A stretch of 64,000 bases of DNA from Cytobacillus citreus (GTDB lineage Bacteria; Bacillota; Bacilli; Bacillales; Cytobacillaceae): NCBI RefSeq assembly GCF_018343665.1, contig NZ_JAGYPM010000004.1, positions 726,381 through 790,380 of the forward strand, given 5' to 3'. This document shows positions 8,221 through 17,376 of the stretch, one piece after another (position 1 is the stretch's first letter; every line of letters begins with the position of its first letter). Made by a program: the position numbers and the translations under genes. The notes under the pieces are model-generated. The model was given only the letters and a program-made list of their open reading frames with translations, did not search any database and was not told the origin of the DNA.

Positions 8221-9831
8221 ATGGATACAGCCATTAAGAAAAAAGTAGGACAGCTAATGGTTTTTGGTTTTTATGGTAAAGAAGTAACTCAAGAAATAAA
8301 AACGTTAATAAGAGACTATCATCTTGGCTCCATTATTTTATTTGGCAGAAATATTGGGACACCAGAAGAAGTACTAAAGCTAACAATTGAATTACAAAAA
8401 GAAGCGAAGGAAGCAGGACATAAACATCCATTGTTGATATGTACAGACCAAGAAAATGGAGCAGTTCGCAGATTAGGGGATGGGACAACCGTTTTTCCTG
8501 GTGCAATGCTATTAGGGGCGACGAATAATCCTGAAAATGCATATAAAATCGGAAATGCAACAGGTAAGGAGTTAAAAGCGCTAGGTATCAATTGGAATCT
8601 TTCTCCTGTGTTAGATGTAAATAATAATCCTAAAAATCCAGTCATTGGTGTTCGATCATTTGGCGAAACACCTGAAAATGTCTCTGAATTTGGACAAGAA
8701 CTTATGAAAGGGATGCAAAGATCAGGTGTTATGACGACATTAAAGCATTTTCCAGGACATGGTGATACGAATATTGATTCGCACTTAGATCTTCCAATTA
8801 TTGACCATGATTTGGAACGGCTGCAAAATGTTGAATTAAAACCATTTAAGGATTGTATTAGTAATGGTGCTGATGCCGTCATGACAGCACATGTCTATTT
8901 TCCAGCCATTGAAAGCCGTAAAGGTGTTCCGGCTACCTTATCCGATAAGGTGATTACGGGTTTACTAAGAGATGACCTTCATTTTGATGGGGTTGTAACG
9001 ACAGATTGCATGGAAATGAATGCTATTTCAGAAACAATTGGTACCCCGAAAGGCGCAGTAGAAGCAATAAAAGCTGGAGCAGATTTAATTATGGTTTCTC
9101 ATTCCTATGAACCGCAAATCAATTCTTTAGAAGCAGTTATTCGAGCAGTGGAAACAGGTGAGATACCGCTTGAACAAATTAATTCAGCACACAATCGTGT
9201 AGAAAAGTTAAAAGAAAAATACCTGGATTGGAATGATTTACAGCTTGATAAGTATATAAAAGTGCCAGAATTAGTAGGCTGCAAAGAGCATCATGAAATG
9301 GCGACGGAGATTTATCGCCAAGGAGTAACGATTGTTAAGAATGAGGAGAGTATTTTACCAATAGAAGGAGATGTAAATCATAGGGTACTGCTCGTCTATC
9401 CAGAAAACACTTCTACTATGGCAGTGGAAGATAAGAGGTATTCTACTTTTTCGTTAGGTGAGTGTATTAAAGAAATTCATCAGTCAGCTATCGTAGTTCA
9501 GTTATCAAATCCTCCTACAAAAGAGGAAATGGAAGTGGTTTCTCAGCAAGCAAAAGCTTTTGATACAGTCATTGTAGCGACCTTGTCTGCACAAGCAGGC
9601 AGCAGCCAGACGAAATTGGTAGAAAAAATATATGAAGCAAATAATAGAGTCATAGTTGTAGCAACAAGGAGTCCATATGATTTAGCCTATTTGCCAAATG
9701 TTCCTGGTTATATTTGCACATATGAATTTACAACTCCAGCTCTAAAAATGGCTGCCAGTGCAATCTATGGAAGAGAAACCGTTGAAGGAAGGCTGCCTGT
9801 TTCAATTCCACAAAATATTTCACAAATTTAG
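8221..9831 (+). CDS. nagZ: beta-N-acetylglucosaminidase, glycoside hydrolase family 3
   Basis: Releases non-reducing GlcNAc from GlcNAc-MurNAc or its peptides. 536 residues. The GH3 TIM barrel shows the NagZ loop KHFPGHGDTNIDSHLDLP (residues 175-192), whose Asp186-His188 dyad is the unusual acid/base of NagZ enzymes, and the nucleophile D262 in GVVTTDCMEM. A C-terminal alpha/beta domain (about residues 355-535) is present, as in Firmicute NagZ. Unlike secreted B. subtilis NagZ (YbbD, about 640 residues), the N-terminus MDTAIKKKVGQLMVFG has no signal peptide. ATG follows GGGGG. The following 103 bases before the binding-protein gene have no strong terminator, so co-transcription is likely. Confidence 0.94.
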   Translation: MDTAIKKKVGQLMVFGFYGKEVTQEIKTLIRDYHLGSIILFGRNIGTPEEVLKLTIELQKEAKEAGHKHPLLICTDQENGAVRRLGDGTTVFPGAMLLGATNNPENAYKIGNATGKELKALGINWNLSPVLDVNNNPKNPVIGVRSFGETPENVSEFGQELMKGMQRSGVMTTLKHFPGHGDTNIDSHLDLPIIDHDLERLQNVELKPFKDCISNGADAVMTAHVYFPAIESRKGVPATLSDKVITGLLRDDLHFDGVVTTDCMEMNAISETIGTPKGAVEAIKAGADLIMVSHSYEPQINSLEAVIRAVETGEIPLEQINSAHNRVEKLKEKYLDWNDLQLDKYIKVPELVGCKEHHEMATEIYRQGVTIVKNEESILPIEGDVNHRVLLVYPENTSTMAVEDKRYSTFSLGECIKEIHQSAIVVQLSNPPTKEEMEVVSQQAKAFDTVIVATLSAQAGSSQTKLVEKIYEANNRVIVVATRSPYDLAYLPNVPGYICTYEFTTPALKMAASAIYGRETVEGRLPVSIPQNISQI

Positions 9832-9934
9832 GTAGTCATTAAATGTTAATTCTTGATTAAGGAGGTGAAGGGGGTCCAGTATTTTGTAAGAAAGTTATGA
9901 TTCTAAACTTTTTAAAGAAATTGGGGGAAACCAA

Positions 9935-11308
9935 ATGAAGAAACTTTTAGTTATTTTTTTATCAATGTTGCTAATTGTTTCAGCAACTGCCTGCAGTAAA
10001 GAATCAAGTGGGGATTCGAAGGATAAGAAAAATGGAAAAGATGTCATTACTATTTGGACATATCCTCACTATAGAGAAAATGCAGAAATTAACCAAAAAA
10101 GTTATGAGCAGCATTTACAAGAATTAATAGCCGAAGTTGAAAAAGAAAATAAAGATATTAAAGTGGAGTATGAAATCTTGTCTTGGGAAGAAGGAGACAA
10201 AAAGTTTGATATCGCGTTAAACTCAGGTAATCCTCCTGATATCTTTTTCTCTACTATGAAACCGAAATATATAAAAACTGGGTTGGCAGTTCCACTAGAT
10301 GATTATATTGATGCTGAGGATCGTAAAGATTTAGAGCAATTTGCTATTGATAATTTCTCGATTGATGGGAAGCTTTGGGCTATTTCACAGTGGATTTCTA
10401 TCCATACATGGGGAGGAAATAAAGCGCTGCTGGAAGCTGCTGGAGCTGATGTAGCGAAAATCCAAAAAGATGGATGGACATGGCAGGAATTTTACGAAAT
10501 TTCAGAGAAAATATCTAAAATGACGACAAAAGATGGCAAAAAGATATACGGATTTGCTACACAAGGTAAAAACGAAGAGACATTTACTCATCTAATGAGA
10601 AATAATGGTGTCCCTAAATCTGTGACAGAAGATGGGGAATTCAAATGGGATGGCGAAGAAGCAGTAGAAACATTAAGCTTTGTGAAAAAAATGATGGACA
10701 ATGGTGTTATGCCAAAAGAAACAGCTGGTCTAGATGAACAAAAAGTAATCGATATGTTTACTGCTGGAGAAACAGGTATCTTTGGTCGAACTGGTCCATA
10801 TCAAGTACGTTTTAACGATAATAGAAATAAAGAGATTGATGCTGGGAAAATAGAAGGTGAAAAGATTGATTTTGCTCTATTGCCATTCCCTCATAATGAA
10901 GGCGTAAAAGAAGTTGCTACCGGTGGTGGTGGCGGTATGTGGTTATTCAAACAAAAGAAATATAAAGGTGACAAACATACCGAAAATGCAGCAAAAGTAT
11001 TAAAACATATCACAGGTACAAAATCGAGCATTACTGCAGCAACGCTATTTATTCCACCAGCACGAAAATCTGGTCAAGAGATGTATAAGGATTTACTTCA
11101 ATTAAATACAGATAATGGTCAGTTTATTAAGAGAACCTTAGATTATGTTGTTCCAGGTGCAAAATTAGATCCAGAACTTGCACAAAAGCAAGATCAAATC
11201 TTAAATGATGGCATTAGACCGAAATTCCAAGGATTCTTGGCAGGAGAATTATCGCCTGAAGAAACGGTTGAACAATGGACACAGGTAGCTGAAAGTGTAT
11301 TGAAATAA
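9935..11308 (+). CDS. ABC sugar importer, substrate-binding lipoprotein
   Basis: 457-residue family-1 solute-binding protein. Signal peptide MKKLLVIFLSMLLIVSATAC with lipobox SATAC (Cys20), then a Ser/Lys/Asp-rich tether and a periplasmic-type fold beginning ITIWTYPHY. It should be anchored outside the membrane and deliver a sugar to the permease pair encoded next. Ligand is not readable from sequence; the surrounding MurNAc genes suggest MurNAc, GlcNAc-MurNAc disaccharides or muropeptides. Start ATG follows TTGGGGGAAA. A stem-loop separates it from the permease genes, as is common where the binding protein is needed in excess. Confidence 0.9.
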   Translation: MKKLLVIFLSMLLIVSATACSKESSGDSKDKKNGKDVITIWTYPHYRENAEINQKSYEQHLQELIAEVEKENKDIKVEYEILSWEEGDKKFDIALNSGNPPDIFFSTMKPKYIKTGLAVPLDDYIDAEDRKDLEQFAIDNFSIDGKLWAISQWISIHTWGGNKALLEAAGADVAKIQKDGWTWQEFYEISEKISKMTTKDGKKIYGFATQGKNEETFTHLMRNNGVPKSVTEDGEFKWDGEEAVETLSFVKKMMDNGVMPKETAGLDEQKVIDMFTAGETGIFGRTGPYQVRFNDNRNKEIDAGKIEGEKIDFALLPFPHNEGVKEVATGGGGGMWLFKQKKYKGDKHTENAAKVLKHITGTKSSITAATLFIPPARKSGQEMYKDLLQLNTDNGQFIKRTLDYVVPGAKLDPELAQKQDQILNDGIRPKFQGFLAGELSPEETVEQWTQVAESVLK

Positions 11309-11316
11309 TACTTTAT

Positions 11317-11350
11317 AAGCATATCCGCGCACATATACGCGGATATGCTT
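11317..11350 (+). terminator. intercistronic stem-loop after the binding-protein gene
   Basis: Perfect 13-bp stem AAGCATATCCGCG / CGCGGATATGCTT with an 8-base loop. No uridine run follows, so it is more likely an RNA-stabilising or partial-termination element that raises binding-protein output over the permeases than a full terminator. Confidence 0.7.
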
Positions 11351-11387
11351 TCATTACATAAAGATTTGGCGAAAAGGAGATGAGTCT

Positions 11388-12311
11388 ATGGCCGCAACAG
11401 TAAGTGAAACTTCTAAAAAATGGTCATGGGTAAACTTTAAACAATTTATGAAGGATTATGGTTGGTGCTATGCATTTATTGCTCTTCCTTTTCTCCTTTT
11501 TCTTGTTTTTACAGTGTATCCACTTATTACGGCCTTTATCATGAGTTTCCAAGAATACGGCATTCTTGAGTCAAAATTTATCGGATTCGAAAACTATAAG
11601 TATTTATTAGAAAATGAAATTTTTTGGAAATCAATGAAAAATACGGTGATTTATACAGTTGGTACTGTTCCAGTAAATATTCTTATCACCTTTTTCTTAG
11701 CATTAATGATATTTCCTATAAATAAACGTTCTCAAACATTTTTTAAGGCATCCTTTTATCTTCCTGCTGTAACTTCGGGAATTACAATGTCATTAATTTG
11801 GTTATGGATGTTTGATCCTACAGAATCAGGATTAATGAATATTGTTTTAGGATGGTTTGGTTTTGATCAACAAATGTGGTTAGCCAGCTCAGACTCGGCC
11901 CTATTTTCTATAATGTTGATGACTTACATTGGCGGGCACGGCAGTGGTGTTATTTTGTATTTAGCAGCAATGGGTGGTATACCGAAATCACTCTATGAAG
12001 CAGCTGATATTGATGCTGCAAGCTGGTGGTCAAAATTAAAGAATATTACATGGCCCCTGTTAAAGCCAACGACTCTCTATATGTTAATTACAGGAGTTAT
12101 TGGTTCCTTCCAAGTTTTTGAAGCTACATATGTTATGACTCAAGGTGGTCCTAACTTTGCAACGACAACAATTGCATACTTAATATATCAGCATGCTTTT
12201 CAGTATTATCAATTTGGATTAGCATCTGCAGAGGCTTTTATATTGGGCTTTGTCATTATAATTATCTCAGTATTACAATTTAAATATATGTCTAGTGACG
12301 TAGAATACTAG
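11388..12311 (+). CDS. ABC sugar importer permease, MalF/UgpA type
   Basis: 307 residues with about six membrane segments starting near residue 25 (YAFIALPFLLFLVFTVYPL). The cytoplasmic EAA loop that docks on the ATPase is EAADIDAASWWSKLKNITWP. ATG 11388 follows AAAGGAGATGAG. Forms the membrane channel with the next gene product, 11 bases downstream. Confidence 0.92.
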   Translation: MAATVSETSKKWSWVNFKQFMKDYGWCYAFIALPFLLFLVFTVYPLITAFIMSFQEYGILESKFIGFENYKYLLENEIFWKSMKNTVIYTVGTVPVNILITFFLALMIFPINKRSQTFFKASFYLPAVTSGITMSLIWLWMFDPTESGLMNIVLGWFGFDQQMWLASSDSALFSIMLMTYIGGHGSGVILYLAAMGGIPKSLYEAADIDAASWWSKLKNITWPLLKPTTLYMLITGVIGSFQVFEATYVMTQGGPNFATTTIAYLIYQHAFQYYQFGLASAEAFILGFVIIIISVLQFKYMSSDVEY

Positions 12312-12322
12312 GAGGAAATGAT

Positions 12323-13219
12323 ATGGAGCTTAAATCTGTAACCGATCCTCAATATCAAATATTACTTGATGAAAAGAAAGACTTTAGAAGAAAAACATAT
12401 AAAAAGATTGGACTTACCATTATCTACATCTTTTTAGTTCTTTGGGCTGTTTTCACGTTTGTACCTCTATTATGGATGTTAAGCTCTTCTTTTAAGGATT
12501 CTTCGGCTATCACTGCCGTTCCACCTGAGCTGCTCCCAAAGAAACCTACTTTAGATGCTTATAAAAGAATCTTTGAAGTTGGTGGAATGGCGAGATGGTT
12601 TTTAAATAGTACAATTGTTGCATCCATTAGTACGATCATAAATGTATTTTTCGCTTCATTAGCAGGTTATGCATTTTCGAAGCTGAAATTCCCAGGCAGA
12701 AATACAATCTTTTGGGTTTTACTATCCTCTATGATGATACCTGGACAAGTCACCCTTATCCCTCTGTATATTCTAGTGGTAAATACTTTGCAATTAGAAA
12801 ATACATATTTTGGATTGATCGTTCCAGGAATGGTCAGCGTAGGAAGTATATTCCTAATGAAGCAATTCATGAGTTCCCTTCCAAGCTCATTAATTGATGC
12901 AGGTCGTATTGATGCTTGCAGTGAATTCGGAATATTTCGGAAGATTATACTTCCGATGGCCAAGCCAGGCCTGGCTGTTCTAGGGATATTTACGTTTGTA
13001 GGTCATTGGAATAACTTTTTCTGGCCATTTTTGATTACTAATACAAATAGTATGAGGACACTCCAGGTTGGTTTAACAAGCTTTAGATTTGAAAACTTGC
13101 AAGATTACGGAGCCATGATGGCCGGGGCAGTATGCAGTGCGGTTCCAATGATTATCGTATTCCTTGCATTACAAAAGTACTTCTTACGTGGTATTACAAT
13201 CGGTGCGGTTAAAGGTTAG
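12323..13219 (+). CDS. ABC sugar importer permease, MalG/UgpE type
   Basis: 298 residues, six predicted membrane segments, first at residues 29-51. The EAA-type loop reads DAGRIDACSEFGIFRKIILP, followed by MAKPGLAVLGIF. ATG 12323 follows TAGGAGGAAATGAT. It is followed after 11 bases by the ATPase gene, so the full importer is encoded in one block. Confidence 0.92.
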   Translation: MELKSVTDPQYQILLDEKKDFRRKTYKKIGLTIIYIFLVLWAVFTFVPLLWMLSSSFKDSSAITAVPPELLPKKPTLDAYKRIFEVGGMARWFLNSTIVASISTIINVFFASLAGYAFSKLKFPGRNTIFWVLLSSMMIPGQVTLIPLYILVVNTLQLENTYFGLIVPGMVSVGSIFLMKQFMSSLPSSLIDAGRIDACSEFGIFRKIILPMAKPGLAVLGIFTFVGHWNNFFWPFLITNTNSMRTLQVGLTSFRFENLQDYGAMMAGAVCSAVPMIIVFLALQKYFLRGITIGAVKG

Positions 13220-13230
13220 GAGGAATTTCT

Positions 13231-14331
13231 GTGGCAGAAGTTAAGTTTGTCAATGTTATTAAAGAATTTGAAGATGAGAAAAAAGGAAAAGTGCGTGCTG
13301 TAAATAATGCAAATTTTGTCGTTAAAGATAAAGAGTTTTTAGTATTTGTTGGCCCATCTGGCTGTGGAAAGACGACCTCATTACGTATGATAGCAGGGCT
13401 TGAAAGGCAGTCCAGCGGTGATATTTTTATTGGAAATCGCTTGGTTAATAAAGTGCATCCAAAAGACAGGGATATTGCGATGGTTTTTCAGGACTATGCC
13501 CTGTATCCTCATATGACAATTAAAGAAAACTTGGCATTTGGACTGAAAAACTTAAAAACGCCAAAAGCCGAAATTGAGGCGAAAATAAAAGAGGCTGCTG
13601 CTATTTTAAGTATTGAAAACCTGCTTGATCGTAAACCACGTGAATTAAGCGGCGGACAAAAGCAGCGTATTGCGGTCGGAAGAGCGATCGTTCGAAATCC
13701 GAGTGTTTTCTTATTTGATGAACCATTAAGTAACTTAGATGCTAAGTTAAGGGTGCAAATGCGAGTAGAGCTTTCTGAGTTGCATAAAAGACTTGGAGCA
13801 ACAGTTATTTATGTAACCCATGATCAAGTAGAAGCCATGACATTGGGACAAAGAATTGTTGTTATGAATGGAGGAGAAATCCAACAAATTGCTTCTCCTG
13901 AAGAGCTTTACGAAAATCCTAATAATATGTTTGTGGCGGGCTTTATCGGCTCTCCTCCAATGAATTTTATTAAAGCAAGATTAGATGGAAATCAGTTAAT
14001 GACAGCTGACTATACACTTACAGTACCAGTAGGATTATTAGATAAATATAAAGCTTATCAGAAGGAAGAGGTTGTTTTAGGCATAAGGCCTGAGGATATT
14101 ATTTCTTTAAACCTATTAAATCATCAACCAAATCATAATGTTATTGAGCCTACATTAAAGGTAGTGGAGCATCTTGGAGCTGAATTGTTATTTTACTTTA
14201 ATATTGGTGAAGATCAGGTAACAGGAAGAGTCGGTGCGGATGCAAAGCTGAAGAGCCTTTCTAAAGTAAAATTGTATATAAATATGGAAAAAATGCATTT
14301 ATTTGATCCGAACACACAAGAGCGCATATAA
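13231..14331 (+). CDS. ABC sugar importer ATPase of the salvage cluster
   Basis: 366 residues from GTG 13231 (TAGGAGGAAT upstream). Walker A GPSGCGKT (41-48), Q-loop VFQDYALYPHM, signature [14 protein letters not shown], Walker B VFLFDEP, switch VTHDQ, and a C-terminal UgpC/MalK regulatory domain. It resembles the MsmX-like ATPase at 985-2082 throughout but is a separate gene fixed in this operon. Having its own ATPase suggests this importer does not depend on the shared MsmX. Confidence 0.93.
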   Translation: MAEVKFVNVIKEFEDEKKGKVRAVNNANFVVKDKEFLVFVGPSGCGKTTSLRMIAGLERQSSGDIFIGNRLVNKVHPKDRDIAMVFQDYALYPHMTIKENLAFGLKNLKTPKAEIEAKIKEAAAILSIENLLDRKPRELSGGQKQRIAVGRAIVRNPSVFLFDEPLSNLDAKLRVQMRVELSELHKRLGATVIYVTHDQVEAMTLGQRIVVMNGGEIQQIASPEELYENPNNMFVAGFIGSPPMNFIKARLDGNQLMTADYTLTVPVGLLDKYKAYQKEEVVLGIRPEDIISLNLLNHQPNHNVIEPTLKVVEHLGAELLFYFNIGEDQVTGRVGADAKLKSLSKVKLYINMEKMHLFDPNTQERI

Positions 14332-14365
14332 AGATTCAAAAAATCCGAAAAGGAACGGTGATAAT

Positions 14366-15049
14366 ATGTTATCGATCAGCAAGCTACTAAAAAAATCTGG
14401 ACATCAAATATTTCTAAATATCCTTAATGTACTGGGAATAAGCATATGTTGGTCGTTATTTATCGTTCCTGCTATTTTTTTACTCCCTTTTTACTGGGCA
14501 ATTGCCTACTTAGCTATTACATTCATTCCAGCAACAACTGCTGTATTTGCGGTGATGAATCAAATAGCTGAAGGGAAAAAATATAAGTTTGGGATGTTTA
14601 TAAAGTCATTTTTTCATTACTTTACCCGTTCATTTCGTATTGGATTGTTATTTAGTTTAGCGGTATTGATTCCTCTGTCGCAATGGTGGTACTACATAAA
14701 TATCAATAATAGCTATTTAATCTTTATCTTCAGCGTGTTTCAAACCTATTTATGTTTAACATTCCTATCTACACAAGTGTACACGATTCCAATTTTAGTA
14801 GCAGAAGATTGTAAAGTGATTAAAGCAATGAATAAATCGATCAAAGCTTTTATGGGGAATACTTGGTATACAATCGGCCTTTTTGTTCAAATCATCTGTA
14901 TTACTCTATTAATTAGCCTTACAGTAATAGGATTCTTTTTATTGTATATTTCAATGCTAGCAATCTTTGTATTAAATGCATCCAAAAATCTTGATTTTGC
15001 AAAAAAAGAAGAAAGTATTTCTGAAAATAGAGTTGAGCAAACAATATGA
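14366..15049 (+). CDS. YesL-like membrane protein, DUF624
   Basis: 227 residues from ATG 14366 (AAAGGA upstream); the in-frame start at 14303 lies inside the ATPase gene and has no ribosome site. Five or so membrane segments with the family pattern of an early PAIFLLPFYW segment and a mid-protein VYTIPILVAED segment. DUF624 genes regularly accompany sugar ABC importers in Bacillus, but their function is unknown. Its stop overlaps the next start (ATGA), so it is translationally coupled to mupG. Confidence 0.75.
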   Translation: MLSISKLLKKSGHQIFLNILNVLGISICWSLFIVPAIFLLPFYWAIAYLAITFIPATTAVFAVMNQIAEGKKYKFGMFIKSFFHYFTRSFRIGLLFSLAVLIPLSQWWYYININNSYLIFIFSVFQTYLCLTFLSTQVYTIPILVAEDCKVIKAMNKSIKAFMGNTWYTIGLFVQIICITLLISLTVIGFFLLYISMLAIFVLNASKNLDFAKKEESISENRVEQTI

Positions 15050-16122
15050 ATATAAAAGGCGGGGTTTCATTTTATCATTCCAATGAGTCTGATATTGATA
15101 AAATCATTTTTTATTTAAATATGGCTAAGGAATTTGGGCTGGATGAAGTCTTTACGTCATTTCAATTTGGAAAAATAGAAGAAGTATTAAAGGTGGTTTC
15201 TAAGTGTCGTGATCTAGGATTAAAGATCGTAGCGGATATTAATCATAAAATGTTTAACGAATTCTGCAAGGATTTGAAAGATATCCGCATCTTTAAAGAT
15301 TTTGGGTTAAGCGGAATTCGTTTAGATTATGGTTTTAGCTTAGAAGAAATTGCTGAAATGACTTGGAATGAAAAGGATCTTCAAATTGGAATTAATGCAT
15401 TATTAAGCAAGGAAGAACAATCTATATTTAAAAGCATGCCAACTAATCACAGCCAATTATTTGCTTCATTTAATTATTATCCTCGAATCGAAAGCGGTAT
15501 TTCATTAGAGTTTCTAATGGATCAAAGCCATTTTTTCAATCAATATAACATTCCTATAAGGTCCTTTATTGCAGGGGAGGCATTTAAAAGAGGACCGATA
15601 TTTGCTGGATTGCCGACAGTAGAGTATCATAGGAAGTCTTTTGCACCTTCTAGCAGCTCTTTTTATAAATTGGTTGGTGGAATAGACGTTGTTTATATAG
15701 GAGATCCCTTTATTTCTAAACAAGAGCTAAGCTTATTTACAAAATCATTAGCGGAACAAGATATTTGGATAAAGCTTGTCCCGGCAAAAGACTTATCGAA
15801 AGAAGAAAAGAGATTATTGATAGATATTCCACATGTTTTAAGGAGAGACGAAAGCGAATGGGTTTATCGCTCCTCTGCCGGCAGAATTTTGGCAGAGGAA
15901 AAGAATTTTATGATTGTTAACAGAGGAGAGAGTCAAGCTCGAAGAAGGGGATCGATTACGATTGATAATCAATTGTATGATCGTTATATGGGAGAGCTTC
16001 AAATCATAAAAACTGATTTACCTCCTGATGAGCGAGTAAATGTAGTAGCAAGAATTGTAGATGAGGATATGTATATTTTAGATTACTTAACAGGTGGAAC
16101 GAAGATTCGGTTCTATATGTAA
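15046..16122 (+). CDS. mupG: 6-phospho-N-acetylmuramidase, DUF871/MupG family
   Basis: 358 residues. Begins MNIKGGVSFYHSNES, typical of DUF871, with a TIM-barrel N-terminal part (FTSFQF, GLSGIRLDYG) and a C-terminal cyclophilin-like part. Staphylococcus aureus MupG of this family hydrolyses MurNAc-6-phosphate-GlcNAc to MurNAc-6-P and GlcNAc after PTS uptake. Here there is no PTS gene nearby, so the phosphorylated disaccharide would have to be made by a cytoplasmic kinase such as MurK; that is a conjecture. Last gene of unit A; a terminator follows 12 bases after the stop. Confidence 0.85.
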   Translation: MNIKGGVSFYHSNESDIDKIIFYLNMAKEFGLDEVFTSFQFGKIEEVLKVVSKCRDLGLKIVADINHKMFNEFCKDLKDIRIFKDFGLSGIRLDYGFSLEEIAEMTWNEKDLQIGINALLSKEEQSIFKSMPTNHSQLFASFNYYPRIESGISLEFLMDQSHFFNQYNIPIRSFIAGEAFKRGPIFAGLPTVEYHRKSFAPSSSSFYKLVGGIDVVYIGDPFISKQELSLFTKSLAEQDIWIKLVPAKDLSKEEKRLLIDIPHVLRRDESEWVYRSSAGRILAEEKNFMIVNRGESQARRRGSITIDNQLYDRYMGELQIIKTDLPPDERVNVVARIVDEDMYILDYLTGGTKIRFYM

Positions 16123-16133
16123 AAGGGTTGTGG

Positions 16134-16160
16134 CTGCTGACGAGGTTGACAGCAGTTTTT
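16134..16160 (+). terminator. terminator after mupG, end of unit A
   Basis: CTGCTG (16134-16139) pairs with CAGCAG (16150-16155), followed by five T. It separates unit A from unit B. Confidence 0.75.
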
Positions 16161-16196
16161 ATATCTTTCACTTAAAAGTGATAAATATATTGTGCT

Positions 16197-16211
16197 TGAA
16201 ATAAAATTTTA
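16197..16211 (+). promoter_or_regulatory. candidate operator and promoter of unit B
   Basis: TGAAATAAAATTTTA, identical to the site at 4929-4943. It overlaps a possible -35 element TTGAAA (16196-16201), 59 bases before the murK start, so binding there would block polymerase. MurR, encoded in this unit, is the obvious candidate. Confidence 0.45.
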
Positions 16212-16259
16212 TATATTTACATATTAATTTAAAATAAATGAGCTGGCAGGAGGATAGTA

Positions 16260-17228
16260 ATGTATGTTCTCGGTATAGATGGTGGCGGTACAAAGACTAA
16301 AGGCGTGCTATGTGACTATGATGGAAGGATCCACATTGAAGCAACAGTCGGCCCTACCAATATCAACAGTCTTGGTTATGAGAAAGTAGAAAAAGAAATA
16401 AAGTGCTTGCTGACAGAGTTACAGCTACAAGAACCTGATAAATTTGCGGGCTTAACCAGTCTTTTTGCCGGTATGTCTGGTGTTGACCGTGAAGAAGACA
16501 AAGTAAAAATGATGGAATTATATCAAAAATATTTACCAGTTGGATGCCAAATAATGGTCGATAACGATGCGGTCAATGCTTTATATTCAGGTACCCAGGG
16601 AAAACCAGGGGTTGTTAACATTAGTGGTACGGGCGCGATTACCTTTGGGATAAACGAAAGTAATATCCGAACAAGAGCAGGTGGCTGGGGATTTATGCTC
16701 GATGATCCAGGCAGCGGCTTTTCAATTGGAAAACGGGCATTGAAAGCAATGTTTGATGAATATGATGGCTTTGGGAAAAATACAATTTTAACTCCAGCGA
16801 TATTAAGTGCATGGAATATGGCAGAGGTTCCAGAACTGATTTCTGTTATCTATGATTTTAATAAGTCAAGAGAGAAGATTGCTTCTTTAAGTAAAATGGT
16901 TGTGAAAGCGGCAGAGGATGGAGATGAAATTGCCAAGGAGATTCTACTTCAAGCAGGTATCGAAATGGGCATGAATATACGCAGATTAATCCTAAAATTA
17001 TTTAAGGATGATCAATCAAAAAAAGAAATTCCCATTGTATTAGTAGGGGGTATTTATAACAATGCTGATTGGTTTCTTCCTGTCATTGAAAAAAGTCTTA
17101 ATTTCGAATACTTAAAAACAACGATAATATTGCCTGATTTACCGCCTGTAGCTGGCTCCGTGATTGCTGCTATTCTAGCTCAAGGAGTGAATATTGGTGA
17201 AAATTTTGAAAGTAATTTTCAAAAATGA
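16260..17228 (+). CDS. murK: MurNAc/GlcNAc kinase, BadF/BadG ATPase family
   Basis: 322 residues. ASKHA-fold sugar kinase: phosphate loop GIDGGGTKTKG near the N-terminus, second phosphate motif SGTGAITFG, adenosine motif VLVGGIYNNADWF. The MurK kinase of C. acetobutylicum in this family phosphorylates MurNAc and GlcNAc at O6. In a cluster that has an ABC importer instead of the phosphorylating MurP permease, such a kinase is required to make the MurQ substrate. ATG follows CAGGAGGAT. First gene of unit B; 148 non-coding bases lie before the next gene. Confidence 0.85.
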   Translation: MYVLGIDGGGTKTKGVLCDYDGRIHIEATVGPTNINSLGYEKVEKEIKCLLTELQLQEPDKFAGLTSLFAGMSGVDREEDKVKMMELYQKYLPVGCQIMVDNDAVNALYSGTQGKPGVVNISGTGAITFGINESNIRTRAGGWGFMLDDPGSGFSIGKRALKAMFDEYDGFGKNTILTPAILSAWNMAEVPELISVIYDFNKSREKIASLSKMVVKAAEDGDEIAKEILLQAGIEMGMNIRRLILKLFKDDQSKKEIPIVLVGGIYNNADWFLPVIEKSLNFEYLKTTIILPDLPPVAGSVIAAILAQGVNIGENFESNFQK

Positions 17229-17376
17229 TGGCGTGTTAAAAAGGCAGCTTCTATGAGAAACAAATTTAATCAATAAAGGACAAGTGACTCAGTGCTTCAT
17301 AAAACGAATTAGATTCCGTTAAATTCAGATTATTTATGAAGTAAATAGGATTACAAAAAAATGAGGGGGAAATGAC

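Noticed and set aside
8319..8882. 187-residue open frame on the minus strand
   Set aside because: Lies wholly inside nagZ, has Ser/Pro-rich non-protein-like sequence and no ribosome site; a shadow of the real gene.
9861..9898. AAGGAGGTG followed by an 11-codon frame just before the binding-protein gene
   Set aside because: The GTG overlaps the ribosome site itself, leaving no spacing for initiation, and the peptide has no features.
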